Shown piece after piece: positions 31,563-41,667 of a DNA stretch of 64,000 bases (positions are counted from its first letter, which is position 1; the number at the start of each line of letters is the position of its first letter). The position numbers and the translations under genes are program-made. The stretch spans positions 434,001-498,000 of the forward strand of contig NZ_CP051627.1 of NCBI RefSeq assembly GCF_023208015.1, read 5' to 3'. Origin of the DNA: Thermobifida alba (GTDB lineage Bacteria; Actinomycetota; Actinomycetes; Streptosporangiales; Streptosporangiaceae). The notes beneath the pieces are model-generated. The model made no database searches and had not been told where the DNA came from. It saw nothing but the letters and a program-made list of their open reading frames with translations.

Positions 31563-32027
31563 TCAGATCCGGACCACGGTGCTGCGCACGATCTCGAAGA
31601 CCGGGTGGAGCGCGGCCTCGCGTTCGAACTCCTCCAGGGAGGAGTCCGGACGGGCCCGGAAGTAGGGGCCGACCACGAGGATGCGCGGGTTGTCCAGGTA
31701 CTCGCGCAGCACCGGGGCGGCGCGCTCGGGGCCGACCTCCACCACACTGACCAGTTCGATCCAGCCGCCCCGGCGCAGCGTCGCGTAGCCGTCCTTGCGG
31801 ATGTTGCGCACCCAGCCGACCTCGCCGTAGGGGGCCACCAGGAAGCGGCCGTCGGTGTTCTCCACCAGGCTCACCGGAACGGTGCGCAGGAACCCGGTCC
31901 TGGCCCCCCTGGTCGTCAGCAGGTGCAGGTCCCGGGTGCCCAGACCGTAGGCGATCGCCCCGCCGAGAACGGCGTTGAGGACGCGCCGCGCCCGGGTCAT
32001 CGTGAAACGCTTCGTCCCGTGCTCCAT
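31563..32027 (-). CDS. F420-dependent nitroreductase-family oxidoreductase
   Basis: A 154-residue split beta-barrel protein of the Ddn/DUF385 family, which use deazaflavin F420 to reduce quinones or nitro compounds. Visible marks are LHLLTTRGARTGFLRTVPVSLV, FLVAPYGEVGWVRNIRKDG and a C-terminal HPVFEIV. ATG 32027, behind GGAAGGGG, is preferred over the longer start. The substrate is unknown. It lies downstream of the acyl-CoA dehydrogenase but with its own spacing and terminator. Confidence 0.85.
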   Translation of the reverse strand: MEHGTKRFTMTRARRVLNAVLGGAIAYGLGTRDLHLLTTRGARTGFLRTVPVSLVENTDGRFLVAPYGEVGWVRNIRKDGYATLRRGGWIELVSVVEVGPERAAPVLREYLDNPRILVVGPYFRARPDSSLEEFEREAALHPVFEIVRSTVVRI

Positions 32028-32103
32028 CGCACCCCTTCCTCTCACACCCCCATTGTGGGGGGTGGGCGGAGTCCTCGCGCCTGGGGCATACCCGGGCGGC
32101 CGC

Positions 32104-33294
32104 TCAGCGGAACGCGGAGATCCCGGTGACCGCCTGGCCGAGGCTGAGCGCGTGGATCTCCTCGGTGCCCTCGTAGGTGGCGACCGTCTCCAGGTTCAGC
32201 ATGTGCCGCAGCACCGGGTAGTCCAGGGTGATGCCGTTGGCGCCGTGCAGGGACCGCGCCGCGGCGGCCACCCGCTGGGCCGCGGCCACGTTGGCGAGCT
32301 TGCCGAAGCTCACCTGGTGGTGGTGGCAGGCCCCGGCGTCCTTGAGCCGCCCCAGGTGCAGCGCGGTGAGCGCGGCCTGGTTGACGTCCACCACCATCTC
32401 GGCGAGTTTGCGCTGGGTGAGCTGGAACGCGGCGATGGGCCTGCCGAACTGCTCCCGGGAGGAGGCGTAGTCCAGCGCCGCCTCGTAGCAGGCGCGGGCC
32501 GCGCCCGCCGCGCCCCACACGATGCCGAAGCGGGCCTCGGTGAGGCAGGACAGCGGCGCGCCCAGCCCTTCGGCCAGCGGCAGCCGCGCCGACTCGGGCA
32601 GCCTCAGCCCGTCGAAGGAGAGCGCGGAGGTGACCGAGGCGCGCAGCGACAGTTTGCGCCGGATCACGGTGGCGGTGAAACCGGGGGTGTCGGTGGGGAC
32701 CACGAAGCCCCGGACGCCCTCCTCGGTGCCGGCCCACACCACGGCCACGTCGGCGATGGAGCCGTTGGTGATCCACAGTTTCGCGCCGTCCAGCACCCAG
32801 TCGGAGCCGTCCCGGCGGGCGCGGGTGCGCATCGACCCCGGATCGCTGCCCGAGTCCGGTTCGGTCAGCCCGAAGCAGCCGATGGCCTCGCCGGCGGCCA
32901 TCCGGGGCAGCCACTCGTTCTTCTGCTCCGGTGAGCCGTACCGGTGGATCGCGGTCATCGCGAGCGAGCCCTGCACCGAGACGAAACTGCGCAGTCCGGA
33001 GTCGACGGCCTCCAGTTCGCGGCAGGCCAGCCCGTAGGAGACCGCGTTGGCCCCGGCGCACCCGTAGCCCTCCAGGTGCATGCCGAGCAGGCCGAGCCGG
33101 CCGACCTGCCGGGCCAGGCCGCGCGGGTCGGGAAGGGTGCCGGCCTCGAACCACTCGGCGACGTGCGGCAGCAGTTCCCGGCGGCCGAAGTCGCGCACGG
33201 TGTCGCGGACGGCGGCCTCCTCGGCGCTGAGCGAGGCGTCCACGGCCAGGAAGTCCAGCGGATCAGGGGCGGGAGGCGTGGGGTGGGTGCTCAT
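32104..33294 (-). CDS. Acyl-CoA dehydrogenase, glutaryl-CoA dehydrogenase type
   Basis: A 396-residue FAD flavoprotein. GCFGLTEPDSGSDPGSMRT is the substrate/FAD loop, and LDGAKLWITNG, YASSREQFGRPIAAFQL and TYEGTEEIHALSLGQAVTG are the C-terminal FAD and catalytic-base motifs, with Glu in YEGTEE at the glutaryl-CoA dehydrogenase position. It probably oxidises and decarboxylates glutaryl-CoA to crotonyl-CoA, though other short-chain substrates are possible. It follows a family III CoA-transferase gene, fitting a glutarate route. Confidence 0.86.
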   Translation of the reverse strand: MSTHPTPPAPDPLDFLAVDASLSAEEAAVRDTVRDFGRRELLPHVAEWFEAGTLPDPRGLARQVGRLGLLGMHLEGYGCAGANAVSYGLACRELEAVDSGLRSFVSVQGSLAMTAIHRYGSPEQKNEWLPRMAAGEAIGCFGLTEPDSGSDPGSMRTRARRDGSDWVLDGAKLWITNGSIADVAVVWAGTEEGVRGFVVPTDTPGFTATVIRRKLSLRASVTSALSFDGLRLPESARLPLAEGLGAPLSCLTEARFGIVWGAAGAARACYEAALDYASSREQFGRPIAAFQLTQRKLAEMVVDVNQAALTALHLGRLKDAGACHHHQVSFGKLANVAAAQRVAAAARSLHGANGITLDYPVLRHMLNLETVATYEGTEEIHALSLGQAVTGISAFR

Positions 33295-33363
33295 CGCAGC
33301 TCAACTCCTCGACGGGATCGGACGGGACAGAAACGGCGGACCGGCGGCGCGCCGCGGCGCGCG

Positions 33364-34602
33364 TCAGCGGACCGGGTGCTGGGCGGCGGCGCCGCGTTCC
33401 AGGAGGGCCTCGATCCGCTCGGCGGACAGGCCCAGCTCCCGCAGCACCTCGACGGAGTGCTGCCCCAGCAGCGGGGGAGGCAGCACCTCCGGGTCGGGCC
33501 CGGGGGCGGGGCCGGCGAACCGGAAGCCCGGTCGGACCAGTTCCAGGGCGCCCAGGACGGGGTGGTCGACGGTCATGGTCGCCTCGTCCCCGGAGGCGTC
33601 GGCGGTGCGGATCGCCTCCAGCACGCCGCGCACCTTGCCCACCGGGACCCCGGCCTCGGTCAGCAGCGCGCTCCACTCCTCGGCGCCGCGGGCGGACAGC
33701 GCCTCGGTGATCTCGGCGACCAGGACCGCGCGGTGGGCGACCCGGTCGGCGTTGCGGCAGAACCGCGGGTCCTCGGCGAGGTCGGGGCGGCCCAGCACCG
33801 CGCACAGCTTCCGGTACAGCGCGTCGTTGCCGGCGGCGATGATGAGGTCCCCGTCGGCGGTGGGGAAGGTCTGGTAGGGCACGATGGCGGCGTGCGCGTG
33901 CCCGACCCGCTCCGGTTCGACCCCGGTGACCAGCGCGGACTGGCCCAGTTGCACCAGGCCGGACAGCGCCGAGTTGAGCAGCGACACCCGCACGTGGCCG
34001 CCCTGCCCGGTGGCGGTGCGCCGGACCAGGGCGCCGCAGACCGCCGCGGCGACGTTGAGCCCGGTGAGCACGTCGGCCAGCGGGATGCCGATCTTGGTCG
34101 GGCCCCCGTCCGGTTCGCCGGTGGTGCTCATCAGTCCGCTCTCGCCCTGCACGACCACGTCGAAGCCGGGCCGGTCGGGCCGGGTGTGGCCGGGGCCGAA
34201 CCCGCTGATGGAGCAGTAGACGACCCCGGGGTTGTCCGCGGCGACGTCGGCGTACCCCAGGCCCAGCCGCTCGGCCGTGCCCGGCCGGAAGTTCTGCACC
34301 ACCACGTCGGCCCGCGCGCACAGCGCGCGCACCGCGGCCAGGCCGTCGGGGTCCTTGACGTCGACGGCCAGGCTCCGTTTGCCCCGGTTCAGTGCCAGGT
34401 AGTAGGCGGCCTGGTCGCCGGCCCACGGCGGCCCCCAGGCCCGGGTGTCGTCCCCGCGGTCGGGGTGCTCCACCTTGACCACGTCCGCGCCCATGTCCGC
34501 GAGCAGCATCGTGGCGTAGGGGCCGGCCAGCACCCGGGACAGGTCGGCGACGAGGACGCCCGACAGCGGGGCGGCGGGGGCGTCGGCGGAGGCGGGGGTC
34601 AC
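33364..34602 (-). CDS. Family III (CaiB/BaiF) CoA-transferase
   Basis: A 412-residue CoA-transferase. It starts LSGVLVADLSRVLAGPYATMLLADMGADVVKVE, here noted by ADLSRVLAGPYATMLLADMG, and has the active-site Asp in GFGPGHTRPDRPGFDVVVQG. Family III enzymes move CoA between carboxylic acids without a phosphorylated intermediate. Next to a glutaryl-CoA dehydrogenase it is a candidate succinyl-CoA:glutarate transferase (inference). It begins at GTG 34602, overlapping the DUF3870 gene stop by 4 bp. Confidence 0.88.
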   Translation of the reverse strand: MTPASADAPAAPLSGVLVADLSRVLAGPYATMLLADMGADVVKVEHPDRGDDTRAWGPPWAGDQAAYYLALNRGKRSLAVDVKDPDGLAAVRALCARADVVVQNFRPGTAERLGLGYADVAADNPGVVYCSISGFGPGHTRPDRPGFDVVVQGESGLMSTTGEPDGGPTKIGIPLADVLTGLNVAAAVCGALVRRTATGQGGHVRVSLLNSALSGLVQLGQSALVTGVEPERVGHAHAAIVPYQTFPTADGDLIIAAGNDALYRKLCAVLGRPDLAEDPRFCRNADRVAHRAVLVAEITEALSARGAEEWSALLTEAGVPVGKVRGVLEAIRTADASGDEATMTVDHPVLGALELVRPGFRFAGPAPGPDPEVLPPPLLGQHSVEVLRELGLSAERIEALLERGAAAQHPVR

Positions 34603-34997
34603 GGCCGCTCCCCCTCCGGCCGCGGGGCGTCGCGCAGCTGCAGGCCGGCCTCCAGGCAGCGGCGCAGCGCGGTGTTCAGGGCCGCGCCGGACTGCCCGGC
34701 GTAGCGGGTCTGCACCCGGCGCACCATCTCGGCCAGGTCGTCGTAGATCGACAGGCCCTCGACCAGAGCCCGGAAGAACTCCCTGGCCAGCTCGGTGATC
34801 AGGGTGGTGTCGGCGGCCACGACCCGGCCGGTGGAGCGCTCCACGGCCAGGACCACGCCGAGCCGCTCGTACTGGTGGCGCCCTGCCACGGTGTCGGGCA
34901 GCCGGGCGTAGCCCGAGATGAGGACGACGTCGGGGTTGTCCAGCAGGCGGCGTGCTTCCTCAAGCACGGAACAGGCCCTCTCTTCGACGGATGGCAC
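34599..34997 (-). CDS. DUF3870-domain protein of unknown function
   Basis: A 132-residue protein with the DUF3870 signature ISGYARLPDTVAG, VVLAVERSTGRVVAADTTLITELA and the C-terminal MVRRVQTRYAGQSGAALNTALR. Function is unknown. The start is GTG 34997, because a strong promoter lies between it and the longer in-frame ATG at 35192. It leads the CoA-transferase and acyl-CoA dehydrogenase genes with a 4-bp overlap, suggesting a role in CoA-thioester or carboxylate metabolism. Confidence 0.8.
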   Translation of the reverse strand: MPSVEERACSVLEEARRLLDNPDVVLISGYARLPDTVAGRHQYERLGVVLAVERSTGRVVAADTTLITELAREFFRALVEGLSIYDDLAEMVRRVQTRYAGQSGAALNTALRRCLEAGLQLRDAPRPEGERP

Positions 34998-35098
34998 ACG
35001 AAACTCTCGCGCTGGAGTCTCGCGCCTGGGCAGGACGTCGGCGGGAAGTGGTGCGGGGCTTCTCGGTGGCGTCCTCGGCGAGAGGGCAGGCGCTCCCA

Positions 35099-35129
35099 AG
35101 TATGCCAACGGGGATCGGAGCACTGTCAA
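35099..35129 (-). promoter_or_regulatory. Promoter of the DUF3870/CoA-transferase/dehydrogenase operon
   Basis: TTGACA (35124-35129, minus strand) and CATACT (35099-35104) with 19-bp spacing, giving about 95 nt of leader. TTGGGAGCGC begins right after the -10, resembling one half of the CelR operator. Confidence 0.65.
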
Positions 35130-35263
35130 GAGACCCCGCTTTCGGGGGATCCGGCCCCCCGGGTCCGGAGAAAAGGGGAGACGGGCAGGCAAGGGAGCGG
35201 TGGGAAGAAAGTGAGAATGACCCGATGGGGGAATTTCTGCGGAGACGCTAACATCAGAGGTCA

Positions 35264-36076
35264 GTGACCGAGGTCACGGTGGACGAGTGCGGGGTCGAGC
35301 CACCCGCTTCGTCGGCCGCGTCCTCACCGGCCGACGGTTGGGGGAACGCAATCGTGATCGAACAGCGGCAGGCGCTGCCCGTCGACGACGAGCCCCGCTC
35401 CCCGGAGGTGCCCGCGCCGCGGGTGATCCGCATGGACGACCACCGCCCGGGCGCGCGTGCGGCCGCGTGCGCCGAGGAGAGCGCCCGGACCGCCCGCCTC
35501 GTCGAGGCCGAGGCCCGCTTCCTCGCGCGCTGTCTCGGCTACCTCGTGGCCGACCTGAGGATACGGCAGTACATCGACTTCGGGTCCCGGGTGCCGCACT
35601 CCGCAGGAGTCCACGGCATCGTCACCGAACGCCTTCCCGACGCCCGCGTCGTGCGGATCGACACCGGAACAGCGGTGCCGCTGCACCCGCGGGCGTCGGC
35701 GTCCCAGCCCGCCGCGCTGTGGCTCGAACGGCCCCGCCCCGAGGACCTGGCCGCCCAACTCAGCCTGCGCGGCCTCGTCGACCTGGGGGAGCCCGCGGCG
35801 GTGCTGGTCGACGCCGACCAGCTGCCGGCGGACCTCGCCGTCCGCGACGTCGTCCACGTGCTGCACGACGTGCTCGCCCCCGGCAGCCACCTGGTGCTCC
35901 GCCAACGCCCCGCCAACCCGGCCGACCCCTACGCCCGCGCGCTGGCCGCCGCGCTGTTCGAGCCGTTCTGCCTGCTGGAGCCGGGAGTGGCCGACCTCGC
36001 CTGGTGGCCCTACCCGGACGAGGAGGTCGCGGCCGACGGGGTGGGCGTCCTGGCGGGGCTGGCCCGGCGCCGCTGA
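35264..36076 (+). CDS. DUF574-like S-adenosylmethionine methyltransferase, degenerate
   Basis: A 270-residue protein whose core resembles the actinobacterial DUF574 methyltransferases. VRQFLDIGTGLP of the family appears as IRQYIDFGSRVP, and the YVDNDP acidic loop appears as RIDTGTAVPLH, so the SAM site looks altered and activity is doubtful. The central HVLHDVLAPGSHLVLRQ strand fits the fold. The N-terminal about 75 residues are low-complexity. GTG 35264 lies 10 bp after a TAACAT -10 (35249-35254). It diverges from the DUF3870 operon. Confidence 0.7.
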   Translation: MTEVTVDECGVEPPASSAASSPADGWGNAIVIEQRQALPVDDEPRSPEVPAPRVIRMDDHRPGARAAACAEESARTARLVEAEARFLARCLGYLVADLRIRQYIDFGSRVPHSAGVHGIVTERLPDARVVRIDTGTAVPLHPRASASQPAALWLERPRPEDLAAQLSLRGLVDLGEPAAVLVDADQLPADLAVRDVVHVLHDVLAPGSHLVLRQRPANPADPYARALAAALFEPFCLLEPGVADLAWWPYPDEEVAADGVGVLAGLARRR

Positions 36077-36096
36077 CCGCGCGCCGGTGCGCGGTC
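36075..36096. terminator. Bidirectional hairpin between convergent genes
   Basis: GACCGCGC pairs with GCGCGGTC across a short loop, overlapping the methyltransferase stop and 4 bp from the nucleotidyltransferase stop. Confidence 0.6.
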
Positions 36097-36099
36097 AGC

Positions 36100-36894
36100 T
36101 CAGCGGACGGCGGCCGACGGTGCGCGGCCGCGCCACGCCTCGCGGTAGACGTCCACCAGCCAGGCGTCGGCCCAGGCGCGGTCGGCCGCCTCCGGCAGGT
36201 CGGCCCGTTCGACCAGGTCGACCAGGCGCCGCTCGTGCTCCTCGGCCGCCTCCAGCGCCTCCTGGCGGCTGTGCCGCCCCTGACGCAGGCCGCGCAGCCA
36301 GGTCCGCCACGGCTGCGGCATCGGCAGGGTGATGCGCCCGGTCTCCAGCAGTTCCACCCCCTGCACGCCCAACCGGACCATGTGGGCGGCGAACTTGACG
36401 TCGAAACCGTACGTCTCGACGAGTTCGGGGCGGTTGGTGTGCCGGCCGCCGCGCCGCCCCAGCATCCGGTCCCGCTGGGCACGCAGGTAGCCCAGGAACC
36501 GGCGGCCGGCCGTGCGGGAGACGAAGCGGTGGGCGTTGGCCCGCAGTTCCCGTCCCGGCCCGTCGATGCGGACGATCTCGGAGTCGGGCACGAACAGCGG
36601 CAGCAGGACCGTGGGGTTGCCGTCCAGCGCGAGCCGGGTCCACTTCCGCAGGGAGTAGACGGTGAGGTCCAGGTCGCCGGGGCCGGACCGGACCCCCTCG
36701 GGCTGGGTGCGGAAGATGTACTGCTCGAAGGGGCGCAGCCCGATGACGTACTCGGGCGGTTCGACGCAGACGCCCATCTCGTCGCGGTCGTCCTGGCCGG
36801 GCACGGCGATGCCGTGCACCCCGGAGCCGACCTGGCAGCGCAGGACGGTGTGGCGTTCGGCCACCGCGGCGAACTCGGGAGCGGAGTGCTTCAC
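36100..36894 (-). CDS. YcgL-type predicted nucleotidyltransferase
   Basis: A 264-residue member of the DNA polymerase beta-like superfamily. The nucleotidyltransferase motif is GSGVHGIAVPGQDDRDEMGV (about 23-42), with GSx and two acidic positions, and a further Asp pair in GDLDLTVYSLRKW. The C-terminal HSRQEALEAAEEHERRL helix is typical of the family. Substrate unknown; relatives occur with phages and in toxin systems. ATG 36894 follows GGGAGG. A TAGGGT -10 and a CelR-like palindrome (36912-36925) lie just upstream. Confidence 0.8.
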   Translation of the reverse strand: MKHSAPEFAAVAERHTVLRCQVGSGVHGIAVPGQDDRDEMGVCVEPPEYVIGLRPFEQYIFRTQPEGVRSGPGDLDLTVYSLRKWTRLALDGNPTVLLPLFVPDSEIVRIDGPGRELRANAHRFVSRTAGRRFLGYLRAQRDRMLGRRGGRHTNRPELVETYGFDVKFAAHMVRLGVQGVELLETGRITLPMPQPWRTWLRGLRQGRHSRQEALEAAEEHERRLVDLVERADLPEAADRAWADAWLVDVYREAWRGRAPSAAVR

Positions 36895-36911
36895 GGAACC
36901 TCCCAGGGGGT

Positions 36912-36925
36912 GGGGAGCGCTCCGA
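36912..36925 (-). promoter_or_regulatory. CelR/LacI-like palindrome at the nucleotidyltransferase promoter
   Basis: GGGGAGCGCTCCGA matches the cel6A operator TGGGAGCGCTCCCA at 12 of 14 positions. It starts directly after a TAGGGT -10 (minus strand, 36926-36931), so it would cover the transcription start. Confidence 0.35.
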
Positions 36926-36970
36926 CCCTAACCGGGCGCGGCACGGGCGGCCACCGGTTTTCCCCGCCGG

Positions 36971-38998
36971 TCAGAGCACGTCCAGCGGGTCCATGCGCAC
37001 CTGGACCGACTTGTCCTCCCGGCGGGCGCTGCGGGCCGCGCCCGCCGCCTTGAGCGCCGCGGACAGCTCCCGGGCGGCGTCCCGCCGCACGCGCAGCAGG
37101 GCGCGTTCGGTGTCGTCGCCGCCGACGGGGACCGGGCCCAGCAGCTCCGCCGAGGGCGGCAGGGCGACCTGGTCGAGGAACTCCCGGACCCGCGCGGCCT
37201 CCCCGGTGACGGAGGCCATCGTCACGGCGGGCGGGAAGCCGAGCTCCCGCCGCTCGGCCAGCTCCCGTTCGGCGAAGGCGGCCGGGTTCCACCGGATGAG
37301 CGCCTGGACCGCGGGGAGCGCCGCGTCGGCCAGCACCACGACCTGCCCGCCCTCCTCGGCCGGCCGCACCAGCGCGGCCGCGTTGCACCAGCGGCGCAGC
37401 GCCTCCTCGGCGGCCCGCAGGTCGGCCCGCCCCAGCAGCGCCCAGCCGTCCAGCAGCACCGCCGCCGCGTACCCTCCGGCCACGGCCGGCTCGGCTCCGG
37501 GGGTGGCCACCACCAGCGCCGGGGCGGCGGGGACCTCGGCGAGCACCTCCTCGCGCCCCGAGGTGCGCACCGGCAGCGCGGGGAAGGCCCGGCCCAGCTC
37601 CTCGGCGGTGCGGCGGGCGCCGACCACGGTCGCGCGCAGCCGGGGGAACTCGCAGGAGGGGCAGCGCCAGTCCCCGGCGATGTGCCCGCACCAGCGGCAG
37701 TACGGCATGGCGTGCGCGCTGCGCAGCGCCAGCGGCCCCCGGCAGGCCGCGCAGCGCGCGGGCGTGCGGCAGCGTGCGCAGGCCAGCGCGTCCAGGTAGC
37801 CGCGGCGGGGGACCTGGAACAGCACCGGGCCGCTGCGTGCGGCCTCCCGGGCCACCCGCAGCGCCAGGCTCGGCAGCCGGGCCGAGCGCGCCGCCTCGTC
37901 CCGGGCGAGTTCGGCGTCGTCGCCCGCCGCACGGACCAGGGGGGCGCGGCGCCGCACCAGGCCCCGGTCGGCGACGATCGGGTGCGCCCACCCGGACTCG
38001 ACCAGCAGGGCGCCCTCCACGGTCCGGGTGTGGGAGCCGAGCAGCGCCGCGGCCCGGCCGCGGTGGGCGCGCAGCGACAGCACGGTGCGGGCGTGCGGGT
38101 AGGGCGCGTGCGGGTCGCTGTGCACGTCGTCGCCGTCGTCCCAGAGCACCACCAGGCCCAGGTCGCGCACCGGCGCGAACATCGCGGCGCGGGTGCCCAC
38201 CACGGCCCGGACGTGGCCGCGCAGCACCGACAGCCAGCGCCGGTAGCGCTCGGCGGGGCCGAGCTCGGCGGTCAGCGCCACGTGGTGGCCCGCGCCGAGC
38301 CGTTCGGTCAGGGCGGCGTCCAGGCGGGCCACGTCCCGGCCGTCGGGCGCCACGACGAGCACGCCGCGGCCCGCGGCCAGGACGGTGTGCGCGGCCACCG
38401 CGATCGCGTCGCGCCACTGCGGCCCCGGCAGCGCGGTCCACACCGCGCGCGGCGCCCGGTCGGCGTCCAGCGCGGCCAGGAACGCCCGTCCGGCGGGGTA
38501 GTCGGACCAGGGGCCGGCGTCGGTGGGAGGAGCGGGGGGCTCGGGCGGCGCGGCGGGGGAGGCCGGGGCCTCCTTCTCCACCCGGGCGTGCCGCGGCGGC
38601 ACGGCCAGCCGCAGCACGTCGCTGAGCGTGCCCGCGTAGTGGTCGGCCACGGCGCGGGCCAGGGCGGCGATCTCGGGGGTGAGCACCGGTTCGGGGGAGA
38701 CCACCTGGTGCAGGTAGGCCAGGCGGCCGGGGAACTCGGACTCCTCGACCCGCTCCAGCAGGAAGCCGTCCAGGGTCTGGCCGTTGAAGCGGACCCGGAC
38801 CCGGCAGCCGGGCACGGCGGACTCGTCCAGGGACTCGGGCACCCGGTAGTCGAAGGGGCGGTCCAGGTGCGGCAGCGGGGTGTCCACGGCGACCCGTGCC
38901 ACGGACAGCGCGGCGGCGGGCCTGCGCGGGCGCGGGCGCTTCCTGGTGCGGGGGACCTCGAAGAGGGCCGCCTCCCCGGGATCTGTCTGGTCGGACAT
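36971..38998 (-). CDS. priA: Primosomal protein N' (PriA), helicase-inactive type
   Basis: Replication-restart protein of 675 residues. The N-terminal 3'-DNA-binding domain contains PHLDRPFDYRVP and VRVRFNGQTLDGFLLE. Zinc-binding cysteines lie in CARCRTPARCAACRG and YCRWCGHIAGDWRCPSC. The Walker A GxGKT loop is absent (VLAAGRGVLVVAPDGRD instead) and the DEEH box is replaced by WDDGDD, as is usual for actinobacterial PriA, so it probably acts as a loader rather than a helicase. ATG 38998 fits homology. In relatives it lies near metK and fmt; here accessory genes flank it on both sides. Confidence 0.92.
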   Translation of the reverse strand: MSDQTDPGEAALFEVPRTRKRPRPRRPAAALSVARVAVDTPLPHLDRPFDYRVPESLDESAVPGCRVRVRFNGQTLDGFLLERVEESEFPGRLAYLHQVVSPEPVLTPEIAALARAVADHYAGTLSDVLRLAVPPRHARVEKEAPASPAAPPEPPAPPTDAGPWSDYPAGRAFLAALDADRAPRAVWTALPGPQWRDAIAVAAHTVLAAGRGVLVVAPDGRDVARLDAALTERLGAGHHVALTAELGPAERYRRWLSVLRGHVRAVVGTRAAMFAPVRDLGLVVLWDDGDDVHSDPHAPYPHARTVLSLRAHRGRAAALLGSHTRTVEGALLVESGWAHPIVADRGLVRRRAPLVRAAGDDAELARDEAARSARLPSLALRVAREAARSGPVLFQVPRRGYLDALACARCRTPARCAACRGPLALRSAHAMPYCRWCGHIAGDWRCPSCEFPRLRATVVGARRTAEELGRAFPALPVRTSGREEVLAEVPAAPALVVATPGAEPAVAGGYAAAVLLDGWALLGRADLRAAEEALRRWCNAAALVRPAEEGGQVVVLADAALPAVQALIRWNPAAFAERELAERRELGFPPAVTMASVTGEAARVREFLDQVALPPSAELLGPVPVGGDDTERALLRVRRDAARELSAALKAAGAARSARREDKSVQVRMDPLDVL

Positions 38999-39139
38999 GG
39001 CTTTTCTGTCTATCAGAGCCGTCGGCGCGGGTGGACCGGGCGGCGGCGCCGGCGGTCCGCGCGGACGCCGCGCGGTTGGCGGGCGGTCTTCCGGGGGAGG
39101 TACCGCTTCTGGTCACCACCCCCCGAAATGAGGAGCACC

Positions 39140-39673
39140 GTGAGCGATCTGCTGCTGCGCGACGGCGCGATGACGGCGGCCGTGCTGGGTTTCTTCGCCT
39201 CTGCCTGGTTCGGCTGGGCGCAGGAGCGTCCCCCCGCCCGCTGGCGGCTCCCGCTGGCGGCCGGCGCGGTGGGCGGGATGCTCCTCGCGCTCGCGGCGGG
39301 CACGGTCGCGGGCCTGCACTGGACCTCCGGATCGGTCCTCGACGACCCGGAGGGCTACCGGACCTACCTCGTCGTCGTGGGCGTCGAGTTCGGGGTCGCG
39401 GCCGTCGGCGCGGTCGTCCTGCTGCTCCTGGGCCGGTCCGACTGGACCGCGCCGTGGGTCTGCCTGGTGGTCGGGGTGCACTTCGTCCCGCTGGCCCCGG
39501 TGCTGGACAACCCCGCGCTGTACGCCCTCGCGGTGCTGCTGACGGCGTGGGCGGTCGCCGCGCCGCTGCTCGCCGCGCGGCGGAGGCTGCCGACCAGCCT
39601 GGTGACCGGGGCGGGCGCGGGCGCGGCCCTGCTGTGCTTCGCCCTGTGGGCGGCGGTCGGCCTGCTGGTCTGA
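39140..39673 (+). CDS. Small polytopic membrane protein, unknown function
   Basis: A 177-residue protein with about five predicted transmembrane helices (near 10-26, 38-55, 72-92, 100-130 and 150-175) and no recognised domain. GTG 39140 is preceded by GAGGAG; ATG 39128 would start within the ribosome binding site. It sits divergently from priA and convergent with cel6A. I do not recognise the family; a housekeeping or stress membrane protein is as likely as any link to cellulose use. Confidence 0.7.
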   Translation: MSDLLLRDGAMTAAVLGFFASAWFGWAQERPPARWRLPLAAGAVGGMLLALAAGTVAGLHWTSGSVLDDPEGYRTYLVVVGVEFGVAAVGAVVLLLLGRSDWTAPWVCLVVGVHFVPLAPVLDNPALYALAVLLTAWAVAAPLLAARRRLPTSLVTGAGAGAALLCFALWAAVGLLV

Positions 39674-39720
39674 GCGGCGCCGGCCGCGGGCGCTCCGGGG
39701 CGGCGGAGCGGGAAAAGGGG

Positions 39721-39747
39721 ACGGCCCGGGCCCCAGGCCCGGGCCGT
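39721..39747 (-). terminator. cel6A terminator
   Basis: ACGGCCCGGGCC pairs with GGCCCGGGCCGT across CCA, 21 bp after the cel6A stop. On the minus strand it is followed by CCCCTTTT. Confidence 0.8.
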
Positions 39748-39767
39748 CGGTGCACCACCGGGAGGGG

Positions 39768-41667
<1,900 letters not shown>

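Noticed and set aside
35087-35098. CelR half-site at the DUF3870 promoter
   Set aside because: Only the left half (TGGGAGCGC) matches; the right half is changed at four of five positions, so chance is likely.
36891-39758. A 955-codon minus-strand frame beside priA
   Set aside because: It is another frame of the priA strand with Arg/Pro/Gly-rich translation; the PriA frame with zinc cysteines is the real one.
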